Under the pieces are notes generated by a model. It searched no databases. It was not told where the DNA came from and worked only from the letters and a program-made list of their open reading frames with translations. This document shows positions 57,708-64,000 of a DNA stretch of 64,000 nt, piece after piece (within the stretch, counting starts at the first letter, position 1; the number at the start of each line of letters is the position of its first letter). Position numbers and translations under genes: made by a program. The DNA is from an uncultured Acidimicrobiales bacterium (GTDB lineage Bacteria; Actinomycetota; Acidimicrobiia; Acidimicrobiales; SZUA-35). The stretch covers positions 62,001-126,000 of the forward strand of contig CAKZXA010000001.1 in NCBI GenBank assembly GCA_937922045.1, given 5' to 3'.

Positions 57708-59894
57708 AAACTCGGCGTCTGCCTCGTCGAGAAACACCTGAAGCTCGCGGGCCAAACTTGGATGGGCTTCGAGGGCTGGGTCAGCGTCGACCACGTCGAT
57801 GGCGGCCTGGCGGGCCTGACCGACGGCTTCGCGATCTCGGCGCAGGGATGCGAGCTTCAGATCGTTGCGGCCCTTTTGTCGTTCCCCAAGAATGGTTCCC
57901 TCCCCACGCAGGTCGAGATCGACCTCGGCTAGCTCGAATCCATCGGTCGACGCAACCAAGGCTTCCAAGCGTGCCTCGCCGTCTTCGGTCGTAGCCTGAC
58001 CGACCAGCCAGCAGCTCGACGCGTGCTCACCACGCCCGACCCGGCCACGAAGCTGATGAAGCTGGGCTATGCCGAACCGATCGGCATCGAGGATCACCAT
58101 GACGGTTGCATTGGCCACGTCAACCCCCACCTCGATCACGGTCGTCGCCACCAGCACATCAACCTGGCCCGACCGGAACAGCTCCATCGTCTCATCCTTT
58201 TCGGCTGAGCCCAGCCGTCCATGGAGCAAGGCCAGGCGATAGCCGTCGAGCTCTACCTGGCGCAAGCGATCGAAGGTCGCCTCGGCCGACGCCACCTCCA
58301 GCTTTTCTGACTCATCGATGAGGGGGCAGACCAGATATACCTGACGACCCTGATCGATCTGTTCGGTTACCGCAGCCCACATAGCTTCCAGATCGGTAGC
58401 GCCCTCCAACTCTTCGGGAGCCTGCGCCAGATCGCCTGGAGCCCGCACCCACCGGGTGACGATCGGCGTTCGGCCCGGTGGTAGCTCGTCGAGCACAGAA
58501 ACATCGAGGTCGCCATAGACGGTCATGGCCGCGGTGCGCGGAATCGGCGTTGCCGTCATCACCAGCACGTCGGGAGTGGCATCGCCGTAGCTTCGGTCCC
58601 GCAAAGCAGCCCTCTGTTCGACCCCGAAGCGATGCTGCTCGTCGATCACCACCGTTCCGAGCGACGAGAACATCACGTTCTCCTGAATGAGGGCGTGGGT
58701 GCCGATGGCGAGATCGATGTCGCCGGTGAGCAGCCCGGCCAGGATCCGCTTGCGATCGGCGGTGCCAAGGCGACTGGTGAGCAACTCAACCTTGAGCGGA
58801 CGCTCGCCTAGCAACGAGTTCGAAGCCTCCACAGTCAACCCGTCGAGCAGGGCCCGAATGCCGGCGAAATGCTGCTCAGCCAGAACCTCGGTCGGCGCCA
58901 TGAGCGCAGCCTGGTGCCCGCCATCGACGGCGGCCAACATGGCGGCAACCGCAACCAGGGTCTTGCCCGCCCCTACGTCGCCTTGCAACAAGCGGTGCAT
59001 GGGTATCGGTCGGGCCAGGTCCTTACATATCTCTGCGATCGCCTTGTCTTGGGCTGAGGTAAGAGCGAAGGGCAATCCTTCGGTGAACCCCGCCAGCAGC
59101 GGCCCATCGATCACGTGGGCGAGTCCTGTCTCGGTCCGTTCAATCGCTCGCTTGCGTAAAACCAAGGCGAGCTGCAGCCTGAACAACTCGTCGAAGACAA
59201 GCCGTCGGCGAGCTTCAGCTACTTCGGCCATCGACTCAGGCTGATGGATCCCGACGAAGGCGGCCTCCCGGGTGATGAAGTCGTGTCGGTCAAGCAGATA
59301 ATCGGGAAGCGGGTCGCTAATGCCACGGCCAGCCGGCGGTACGCTCCGGCGGAGAATCTCGGCCGCCCACTCCGCTATGTCCCAACTGTGCAGACCTGAC
59401 TTGGACGACTGGGGGTACACCGGGATGATGCGCGCTGTTTTGTCGCCCACCAGGTCGACGACGGGATTCGTCATCTGACGCTGCCCGCGGAAGAGCTCGA
59501 CCTTGCCGTAGATCACCGCCTGCCGTCCAGGGGTGAGCTGCCGCTCTCGCCACGCCTGGTTGAAGAAGGTGATCTTGATCGAACCGGAGTCGTCGCCCAC
59601 GGTCGAGAAGACCATCACCTTCCCACCCTTTACCCGACGCGAGTTGGTTGTGAGAACCGAAACCAGCACGCTGGCTTCTTCGCCTTCAGCCAGATCCGCG
59701 ATGCGAGCTTGCTTGGATCGGTCGATGTAACGGCGAGGGTAATGGGTCAGCAGATCGAGGCATGTTTCCAACTCCATCGACGCCAAGCCTTTGGCCTTCT
59801 TGGGCCCCACGCCGTGCAGCTTGGTGACCGACAGGTCGGCCAGTCGCCCAAGGTCGACACCAGGTGCTTCAGGCTCAGCGTTCGTCGAAACCAC
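57693..59894 (-). CDS. recG: ATP-dependent DNA helicase RecG
   Basis: Reverses stalled replication forks. The 733-aa product has the wedge/OB domain (VLVSVLTTNSRRVKGGKVMV), Walker A near residue 305 (LLQGDVGAGKTLVAVAAML), the DExH box near 416 (VVIDEQHRFGVEQR), MTATPIPRTAAM, and the late motifs VLVATTVIEVGVDVANATVM and QLHQLRGRVGRG. The GTG at 59894 has TAAGGT 6 nt upstream. Confidence 0.96.
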   Translation of the reverse strand: MVSTNAEPEAPGVDLGRLADLSVTKLHGVGPKKAKGLASMELETCLDLLTHYPRRYIDRSKQARIADLAEGEEASVLVSVLTTNSRRVKGGKVMVFSTVGDDSGSIKITFFNQAWRERQLTPGRQAVIYGKVELFRGQRQMTNPVVDLVGDKTARIIPVYPQSSKSGLHSWDIAEWAAEILRRSVPPAGRGISDPLPDYLLDRHDFITREAAFVGIHQPESMAEVAEARRRLVFDELFRLQLALVLRKRAIERTETGLAHVIDGPLLAGFTEGLPFALTSAQDKAIAEICKDLARPIPMHRLLQGDVGAGKTLVAVAAMLAAVDGGHQAALMAPTEVLAEQHFAGIRALLDGLTVEASNSLLGERPLKVELLTSRLGTADRKRILAGLLTGDIDLAIGTHALIQENVMFSSLGTVVIDEQHRFGVEQRAALRDRSYGDATPDVLVMTATPIPRTAAMTVYGDLDVSVLDELPPGRTPIVTRWVRAPGDLAQAPEELEGATDLEAMWAAVTEQIDQGRQVYLVCPLIDESEKLEVASAEATFDRLRQVELDGYRLALLHGRLGSAEKDETMELFRSGQVDVLVATTVIEVGVDVANATVMVILDADRFGIAQLHQLRGRVGRGEHASSCWLVGQATTEDGEARLEALVASTDGFELAEVDLDLRGEGTILGERQKGRNDLKLASLRRDREAVGQARQAAIDVVDADPALEAHPSLARELQVFLDEADAEFLLKS

Positions 59895-59900
59895 GCAACC

Positions 59901-59906
59901 ACCTTA
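59901..59906 (-). promoter_or_regulatory. Candidate -10 of a leaderless promoter (TAAGGT)
   Basis: TAAGGT, 6 nt, then the recG GTG at 59894. The overlapping AAGGTGG could also act as a ribosome-binding site. Confidence 0.4.
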
Positions 59907-60167
59907 CTCAGGGCTTACTCAGACGGGCTCAGGCCAAAGGTCGAGTCGACCGAAAGGAGCAGAACGGTCGTTGGCCCTTCAGAACTGTGATAAATGTCAT
60001 AGATCTAACTCATACGTATTCGAGATAGGAGGTAAGATAATTTTCGCTGTCGTCGATGGCCAACTACTGTTTAGCTATCGGAAACTCAGCGGACACCAGC
60101 ACGCTCCATTAAAGTAGAGGATTCGTAGCCACACGGCCCGCAAGGCCACCGAACAAGGAAGTGAAAC
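59907..60167 (+). promoter_or_regulatory. AT-rich upstream region of the csp-like gene and pckG
   Basis: 261 bases with no gene. An AT-rich stretch (about 59985–60075, including GTGATAAATGTCATAG and AGGTAAGATAATTTT) stands out from the GC-rich surroundings and probably holds the promoter for the cold-shock-like gene and pckG. No specific operator was recognised. Confidence 0.35.
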
Positions 60168-60401
60168 GTGCAAGGTTTCGTGAAGTCGTATGATCCGGTT
60201 ACTCGAGACGGGGTCATCATCACGGACACGGTCGATATGACCGAGTACGAACTCGCCCCTGGAGCTCTCGAGGGATCCGTCTTCCGGATGCTCCGACCCG
60301 GGCAACGAGTCGTTTTTGACCTTGACGGCCAACAGAAGGCCAGTGGCCTGAGGTTGGGCTCGGAAGTGGATATGAATACCGATCTACCAGAGGCAAGCTG
60401 A
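60168..60401 (+). CDS. Cold-shock-domain-like small protein
   Basis: 77-aa product with an OB-fold pattern: MQGFVKSYDPVTRDGVIITD, YELAPGALEGSVFRMLRPGQ, RVVFDLDGQ. It resembles cold-shock proteins (the K-S-[FY]-D-P and FRxLRxGQxVxF elements) but lacks the classical KGFGFI RNP1 motif. Probably single-strand nucleic-acid binding. GTG start with GGAAG about 6 nt upstream. It is followed 49 nt later by pckG on the same strand; the stop region is tandemly duplicated. Confidence 0.72.
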   Translation: MQGFVKSYDPVTRDGVIITDTVDMTEYELAPGALEGSVFRMLRPGQRVVFDLDGQQKASGLRLGSEVDMNTDLPEAS

Positions 60402-60412
60402 AGCAAGCTGAG
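60393..60412. repeat. Two 10-bp tandem units at the csp-like stop codon
   Basis: GCAAGCTGAA and GCAAGCTGAG are adjacent, and the first TGA is the stop codon. This is the shortest of the five 3'-end duplications. Confidence 0.75.
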
Positions 60413-60450
60413 TTTCCGGCGACGAGCACCCGACAACGGAGTCGACCGGA

Positions 60451-62256
60451 ATGACAGACCTACAAGCAGCACCGACCACAAACACCCGGCTACTGGCCTG
60501 GGTAAGTGACTGGGCGGAGACCCTTCAACCTGACAGCATCTACTGGTGCGACGGATCTGAAGAGGAGTACGCGCGGCTGGCCGACGAACTCGTCGCCTCC
60601 GGAACCTTCACCAAGCTAAACGAGGACAAGCGCCCAAACAGCTACCTCGCCCTATCCGACCCGGCAGACGTCGCTCGGGTCGAAGAGCGCACCTACATCT
60701 GCGCGGCCACGCCCGAGGAGGCCGGTCCCACCAACAATTGGCGGGACCCGGCTGAGATGAAGGGCGAGATGACCAAGCTCTTCACCGGTGCGATGCGAGG
60801 CCGCACCATGTACGTGGTTCCCTTCTCGATGGGCCCACTCGGCTCACCAATCGCCCACATCGGCGTGCAACTGACCGACTCGGCCTATGTGGCGGCCTCG
60901 ATGCGCATCATGACCCGCATGGGACAGGGCGCTCTCGACGTGCTCGGCGACAACGACTGGGTGCCATGCGTGCACTCCGTTGGCTATCCGCTCATCGACG
61001 GACGCACCGAGGTTCCATGGCCGTGCGACGGCGAAAACAAGTACATCGTGCACTTCCCCGAGACCAAGGAAATCTGGAGCTACGGCTCCGGTTATGGCGG
61101 CAACGCCCTCCTGGGCAAGAAGTGCTTTGCCCTCCGCATCGCCTCCACCATGGCCAAGAGCGACGGCTGGCTGGCCGAGCACATGCTCATCATTGGCGTC
61201 ACCTCGCCCGAGGGCCAGAAGCGCTACATCGCTGCGGCTTTCCCTTCGGCCTGCGGGAAGACCAACATGGCCATGCTTATCCCGACCCTTCCCGGCTGGG
61301 AGGTTGAAACCATCGGTGACGACATCGCCTGGATGAAGTTCGGCGACGATGGCCAGCTCTACGCCATCAACCCCGAAGCTGGATTCTTCGGCGTTGCCCC
61401 TGGCACCTCAGACGAAACCAACCCCAACGCGATGGCAACGCTGCACAGCAACTGTGTGTACACCAATGTCGCCCTGACCGAGGATGGCGATGTCTGGTGG
61501 GAAGACATGACCAAAGAAGTCCCGGCCCGTCTCACCGACTGGAAGGGCAATACCTGGACCCCTGAGTCCGAAACTCCGGCCTCACACCCCAACGCTCGCT
61601 TCGCGGCTCCCGCCAGCCAATGCCCCTCGATCGCTCCCGAATGGGAAGACCCCAAGGGTGTCCCGATCTCTGCCATCCTGTTCGGCGGCCGACGGGCAAC
61701 CAACGTACCCCTCATCACCGAGGCCAGCGACTGGAACCATGGCGTGTTCCTGGGTTCGATCATGAGTTCCGAGAAGACAGCGGCTGCCGCTGGCAAGGTG
61801 GGCGATGTCCGTTTCGACCCCTTCGCCATGCTTCCGTTCTGCGGCTACAACATGGCCGACTACTTCAAGCATTGGCTCGATCTCAGCGATGCGACCACTG
61901 CCGACAAGCTGCCAAAGCTTTACTGGGTCAACTGGTTCCGACGTGACGACGATGGCAGCTTCATGTGGCCGGGCTTCGGCGACAACTCCCGCATCCTCAA
62001 ATGGGTGTTCGACCGGCTCAACGGCGAAAGCGATGTGGTGGAAACCGCTATCGGCAACGTGCCAGCCGCAGGAGCGATCGATACCAGCGGCCTCGATGTC
62101 ACCGATGAGACCATGGAAAAACTCCTGGCTGTCGACAATGAAAGCTGGCAGCAAGAGATCGCACTCATCCGAGAGCACTTCGCCACGTTTGGCGATCGTC
62201 TCCCGAATGAACTGGCCGATCAGCTCGATTCGCTGGAAGCCCGCATGTCGAACTAG
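60451..62256 (+). CDS. pckG: Phosphoenolpyruvate carboxykinase (GTP)
   Basis: Interconverts oxaloacetate and PEP in gluconeogenesis and anaplerosis. The 601-aa product has the GTP-PEPCK motifs: [40 protein letters not shown], the P-loop [15 protein letters not shown], the metal site [16 protein letters not shown]-like [15 protein letters not shown], and [16 protein letters not shown] lies 9 nt before the ATG. Followed by a strong hairpin terminator. Confidence 0.97.
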   Translation: MTDLQAAPTTNTRLLAWVSDWAETLQPDSIYWCDGSEEEYARLADELVASGTFTKLNEDKRPNSYLALSDPADVARVEERTYICAATPEEAGPTNNWRDPAEMKGEMTKLFTGAMRGRTMYVVPFSMGPLGSPIAHIGVQLTDSAYVAASMRIMTRMGQGALDVLGDNDWVPCVHSVGYPLIDGRTEVPWPCDGENKYIVHFPETKEIWSYGSGYGGNALLGKKCFALRIASTMAKSDGWLAEHMLIIGVTSPEGQKRYIAAAFPSACGKTNMAMLIPTLPGWEVETIGDDIAWMKFGDDGQLYAINPEAGFFGVAPGTSDETNPNAMATLHSNCVYTNVALTEDGDVWWEDMTKEVPARLTDWKGNTWTPESETPASHPNARFAAPASQCPSIAPEWEDPKGVPISAILFGGRRATNVPLITEASDWNHGVFLGSIMSSEKTAAAAGKVGDVRFDPFAMLPFCGYNMADYFKHWLDLSDATTADKLPKLYWVNWFRRDDDGSFMWPGFGDNSRILKWVFDRLNGESDVVETAIGNVPAAGAIDTSGLDVTDETMEKLLAVDNESWQQEIALIREHFATFGDRLPNELADQLDSLEARMSN

Positions 62257-62283
62257 CGAGTTTCCACCACGAAAGCCTGACTG

Positions 62284-62309
62284 AATGGCCACCCTCCGGG
62301 GTGGCCATT
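62284..62309. terminator. Bidirectional hairpin terminator between pckG and the phosphorylase gene
   Basis: A perfect 11-bp inverted repeat (AATGGCCACCC / GGGTGGCCATT) encloses a TCCG tetraloop. It lies in the 60-bp gap between convergent genes. T residues close both sides of the stem, so it can serve both transcripts. Confidence 0.85.
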
Positions 62310-62316
62310 TCGCGCT

Positions 62317-63126
62317 CTAGGCGATTGGCAAGCTATCGGCGGTGGCGATGGCGGTACGGATCGCCGCATCGACAGCCGCAGCCTTCACCTCAAGATCGGG
62401 ATGTTCGTCAGCCATACGGTTGGCGATCACGCCAGCCACACAACCAGCCCGGAAGCCATACACCAGCCCCATCTTGAACAAGGTCCCAGCCTCCATCTCA
62501 ATGTTGAGAATGCCGAGCCTGGCAAACTCGTCGACTCGACCAACAAGATGCGGCTGAATACCTGCGGCAGAGCTCTCGGTCCGCTCCTGGCCTTCGTAGA
62601 ACGTATCGACGCTGGCGGTGACGCCCACATGGCAGGGCACGCTCAGACTCCTTGCCGCTTCGGCCAGTGCAACCGTTAACCAGGGGTCAGCGGCGGCGGG
62701 GAATCGGGGCGGTGCAATGTCATCAGCTGCACCTTGCAAACAGAGCGCCGAAGAGCTCACCACCACCGATCCGAGTTCAACCTTGGGCTGGATCCCACCG
62801 GTAGTACCTATACGGATGATCGTGTCGACCCCGATCTGAACCAACTCGTTCACCACAATCGACATCGACGGTGCGCCCATTCCACTCGTGCTGGCCAGCA
62901 CAGGGGTCCCCGATGCCGTGTAGCCAAACCATGAGGTCAGGCCACGCTCTGTCGAGAGGCAGGTGGCATCGGTCAGATAGCGATCGGCGATCTTCGTTGT
63001 GCGGCCCGGGTCTCCAGACAACAGAACGGCTTGCGGCGACTCAGCAAGCTGATGGGCCCCAAACCCGAGATGGTAGAAGACGTGATCAACCGGCCGGTCG
63101 GGCGTGGCGGACGAGGGAGCTGCCAT
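62317..63126 (-). CDS. Nucleoside phosphorylase (uridine phosphorylase-like)
   Basis: 269-aa PNP/UDP family-1 phosphorylase: LLSGDPGRTTKIAD (phosphate loop), ASTSGMGAPSMSIVVNEL, IIRIGTTGGIQPKVELGSVV, and EMEAGTLFKMG (nucleoside site). Closest pattern is uridine phosphorylase; substrate not certain. ATG 63126 has TACCGT 6 nt upstream and no ribosome-binding site. Confidence 0.9.
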   Translation of the reverse strand: MAAPSSATPDRPVDHVFYHLGFGAHQLAESPQAVLLSGDPGRTTKIADRYLTDATCLSTERGLTSWFGYTASGTPVLASTSGMGAPSMSIVVNELVQIGVDTIIRIGTTGGIQPKVELGSVVVSSSALCLQGAADDIAPPRFPAAADPWLTVALAEAARSLSVPCHVGVTASVDTFYEGQERTESSAAGIQPHLVGRVDEFARLGILNIEMEAGTLFKMGLVYGFRAGCVAGVIANRMADEHPDLEVKAAAVDAAIRTAIATADSLPIA

Positions 63127-63132
63127 AGACCT

Positions 63133-63138
63133 ACGGTA
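63133..63138 (-). promoter_or_regulatory. Candidate -10 of a leaderless promoter (TACCGT)
   Basis: TACCGT, 6 nt, then ATG 63126 of the phosphorylase gene. Confidence 0.42.
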
Positions 63139-63153
63139 GCGGCCCGTCGCTGC

Positions 63154-64000
63154 CTAACACGGCAACCGAACAACCTCCGTTCTTCGAGCAGGCGCACGGT
63201 CACCGGGCAGGATGATCCCGGTGAGGTTCAGCGGGTCCGACCCACAGACGATCACCGAACCAACCGCGTTCTCCTTGATCCGGCGAACCATCTTGAGGGC
63301 CTCCACCGCTTCAGGTAGAGCGAACTGTTCACCACTAAACCCCTTCACGAATCGGCCGCCCTTCACCAGGCCTCGATCTTCGAGCCGTCGAAGCGCCCAC
63401 TGAAGATCTCTCCAGGGGATGGCGAGGTTCTCATGGGCCACAAGGTCATAGAACAAGATGCCCCATCGCTGCAGGAGCTGGTCGGCCAAGGCTTCAACCA
63501 GGTCATCGCGATCCTCGGGCGCCCCCTCTGGCACGTTCGGCACGACCGACCACCGACCAGCAGCGTGGGCGGCTCGCACCCCGCTGCGCCGCAGTTTCGA
63601 CACGGCCCGCATCTGACGCGCCTCTCGACGCTGCTCGTACGGCGGTGCAGTAAGCGACCGAACCGCCTCGAAACCATCGGCGGTGAACAACCCGCGAGCC
63701 ACACCCTCCCAAAGCGCTCGCTCAACATCGGACGGGAGACGGCCGGTGTCGGCTGCAAGCTCGGTGAGGAATCGCGGTCCGAATGCGTCGATGGCTTCGA
63801 CGATCTCAGAGACCGCTCCATTCGCCGGCACTGGAGCTTTCGCATCGCCGCGGACGGCCGGCAGCAACCAGGCCAGATCCTGTCGATAGACGATGCTGAC
63901 CGGCGTGGCCTTCGAGAGGCCGCCGCCACGACGATCCGGATCGTCCATCGACCTCGGGTTCAGCCGTAACCACTGGATCTCCCCGTCGTGACAGAGCCGA
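63154..64000 (-). CDS. lhr: Lhr-family helicase, C-terminal part (5' end outside window)
   Basis: Open from the right edge to a stop at 63154, about 280 residues. It contains the Lhr C-terminal pattern: SIVYRQDLAWLLPAV, AAHAAGRWSVVPNVPEG, LLQRWGILFYDLVAHENLAI, PWRDLQWALRRLEDRGLVKG, GRFVKGFSGEQFALPEAVEA and DPLNLTGIILPGDRAPA. Lhr proteins are large superfamily-2 helicases for DNA repair. An internal ATG at 63948 is not the start, because the frame continues upstream with family-like sequence (GEIQWLRLNPRS). Confidence 0.9.
   Translation of the reverse strand, partial: RLCHDGEIQWLRLNPRSMDDPDRRGGGLSKATPVSIVYRQDLAWLLPAVRGDAKAPVPANGAVSEIVEAIDAFGPRFLTELAADTGRLPSDVERALWEGVARGLFTADGFEAVRSLTAPPYEQRREARQMRAVSKLRRSGVRAAHAAGRWSVVPNVPEGAPEDRDDLVEALADQLLQRWGILFYDLVAHENLAIPWRDLQWALRRLEDRGLVKGGRFVKGFSGEQFALPEAVEALKMVRRIKENAVGSVIVCGSDPLNLTGIILPGDRAPARRTEVVRLPC

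Noticed and set aside
1-64000. Mobile elements, prophage, restriction or toxin-antitoxin systems
   Set aside because: No transposase, integrase, terminal inverted repeats, methyltransferase-nuclease pairs or toxin-like pairs were seen on either strand.

Overview
The window is a 64-kb stretch of a high-GC chromosome. Gene content and order point to an actinobacterium. The run pnp–rpsO–ribF–truB–rbfA–ylxP–infB–ylxR–nusA–rimP, then ispG–M50–dxr–cdsA–frr–pyrH–tsf–rpsB–M23–whiG–dprA–comM–yraN–rplS–trmD–rimM–khpA–rpsP–ffh–ftsY, is the order known from Mycobacterium and Streptomyces. A SepIVA homologue, GpgS, a WhiG-type sigma factor and GTP-dependent PEPCK agree with this. Placement in a deep, probably aquatic class such as Acidimicrobiia is inference. 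No rRNA, tRNA, CRISPR array, transposase, integrase or phage gene was seen.

Layout. (1) 1–13 kb, minus strand: RNA turnover and translation (pnp, rpsO, ribF, truB, rbfA, ylxP, infB, ylxR, nusA, rimP), with gpgS and a broken Thr-rich gene between rpsO and pnp. (2) 13–24.5 kb: isoprenoid synthesis (ispG, dxr), phospholipid synthesis (cdsA), a site-2 protease, the rpsB-tsf-pyrH-frr translation/nucleotide group, a degenerate M23 protein and whiG. (3) 24.5–34.1 kb: DNA uptake (dprA, comM, yraN), a cytochrome c lipoprotein, two unlisted small genes, the rpsP-khpA-rimM-trmD operon, rplS, ffh and ftsY. (4) 34.3–44 kb, an accessory block between ftsY and smc: an HtrA-type protease, an HTTM membrane protein with its partner, an HD phosphohydrolase, a two-component system, a MoxR–DUF58–VWA operon, and relics of a GH3 glycosidase and a sulfatase. 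(5) 44–59.9 kb: smc, a catalytically degenerate mutM, rnc, acpP, plsX, rpmF, yceD, sepIVA, coaD, rsmD and recG, interrupted by an SDR, a large membrane phosphoesterase, a cupin and a zinc-ribbon/HIT pair. (6) 60–64 kb: a cold-shock-like protein, pckG, a nucleoside phosphorylase and the 3' part of an Lhr helicase gene.

The most useful observations are these. ylxR has no canonical start codon and probably starts at AUA. rnc has no usable AUG/GUG/UUG and probably starts at a CUG overlapping the acpP stop. The gene in the mutM position has lost its catalytic Pro, Lys and most of its zinc finger. Many genes share a TANNNT hexamer 6–8 nt before the start codon and lack a Shine-Dalgarno site, which suggests leaderless mRNAs; in two places divergent hexamers overlap by their TA. 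Five gene 3' ends carry short tandem duplications that copy the stop codon. Three real small genes (36, 57 and 95 aa) are easily missed. No complete novel defence or biosynthetic system was found.
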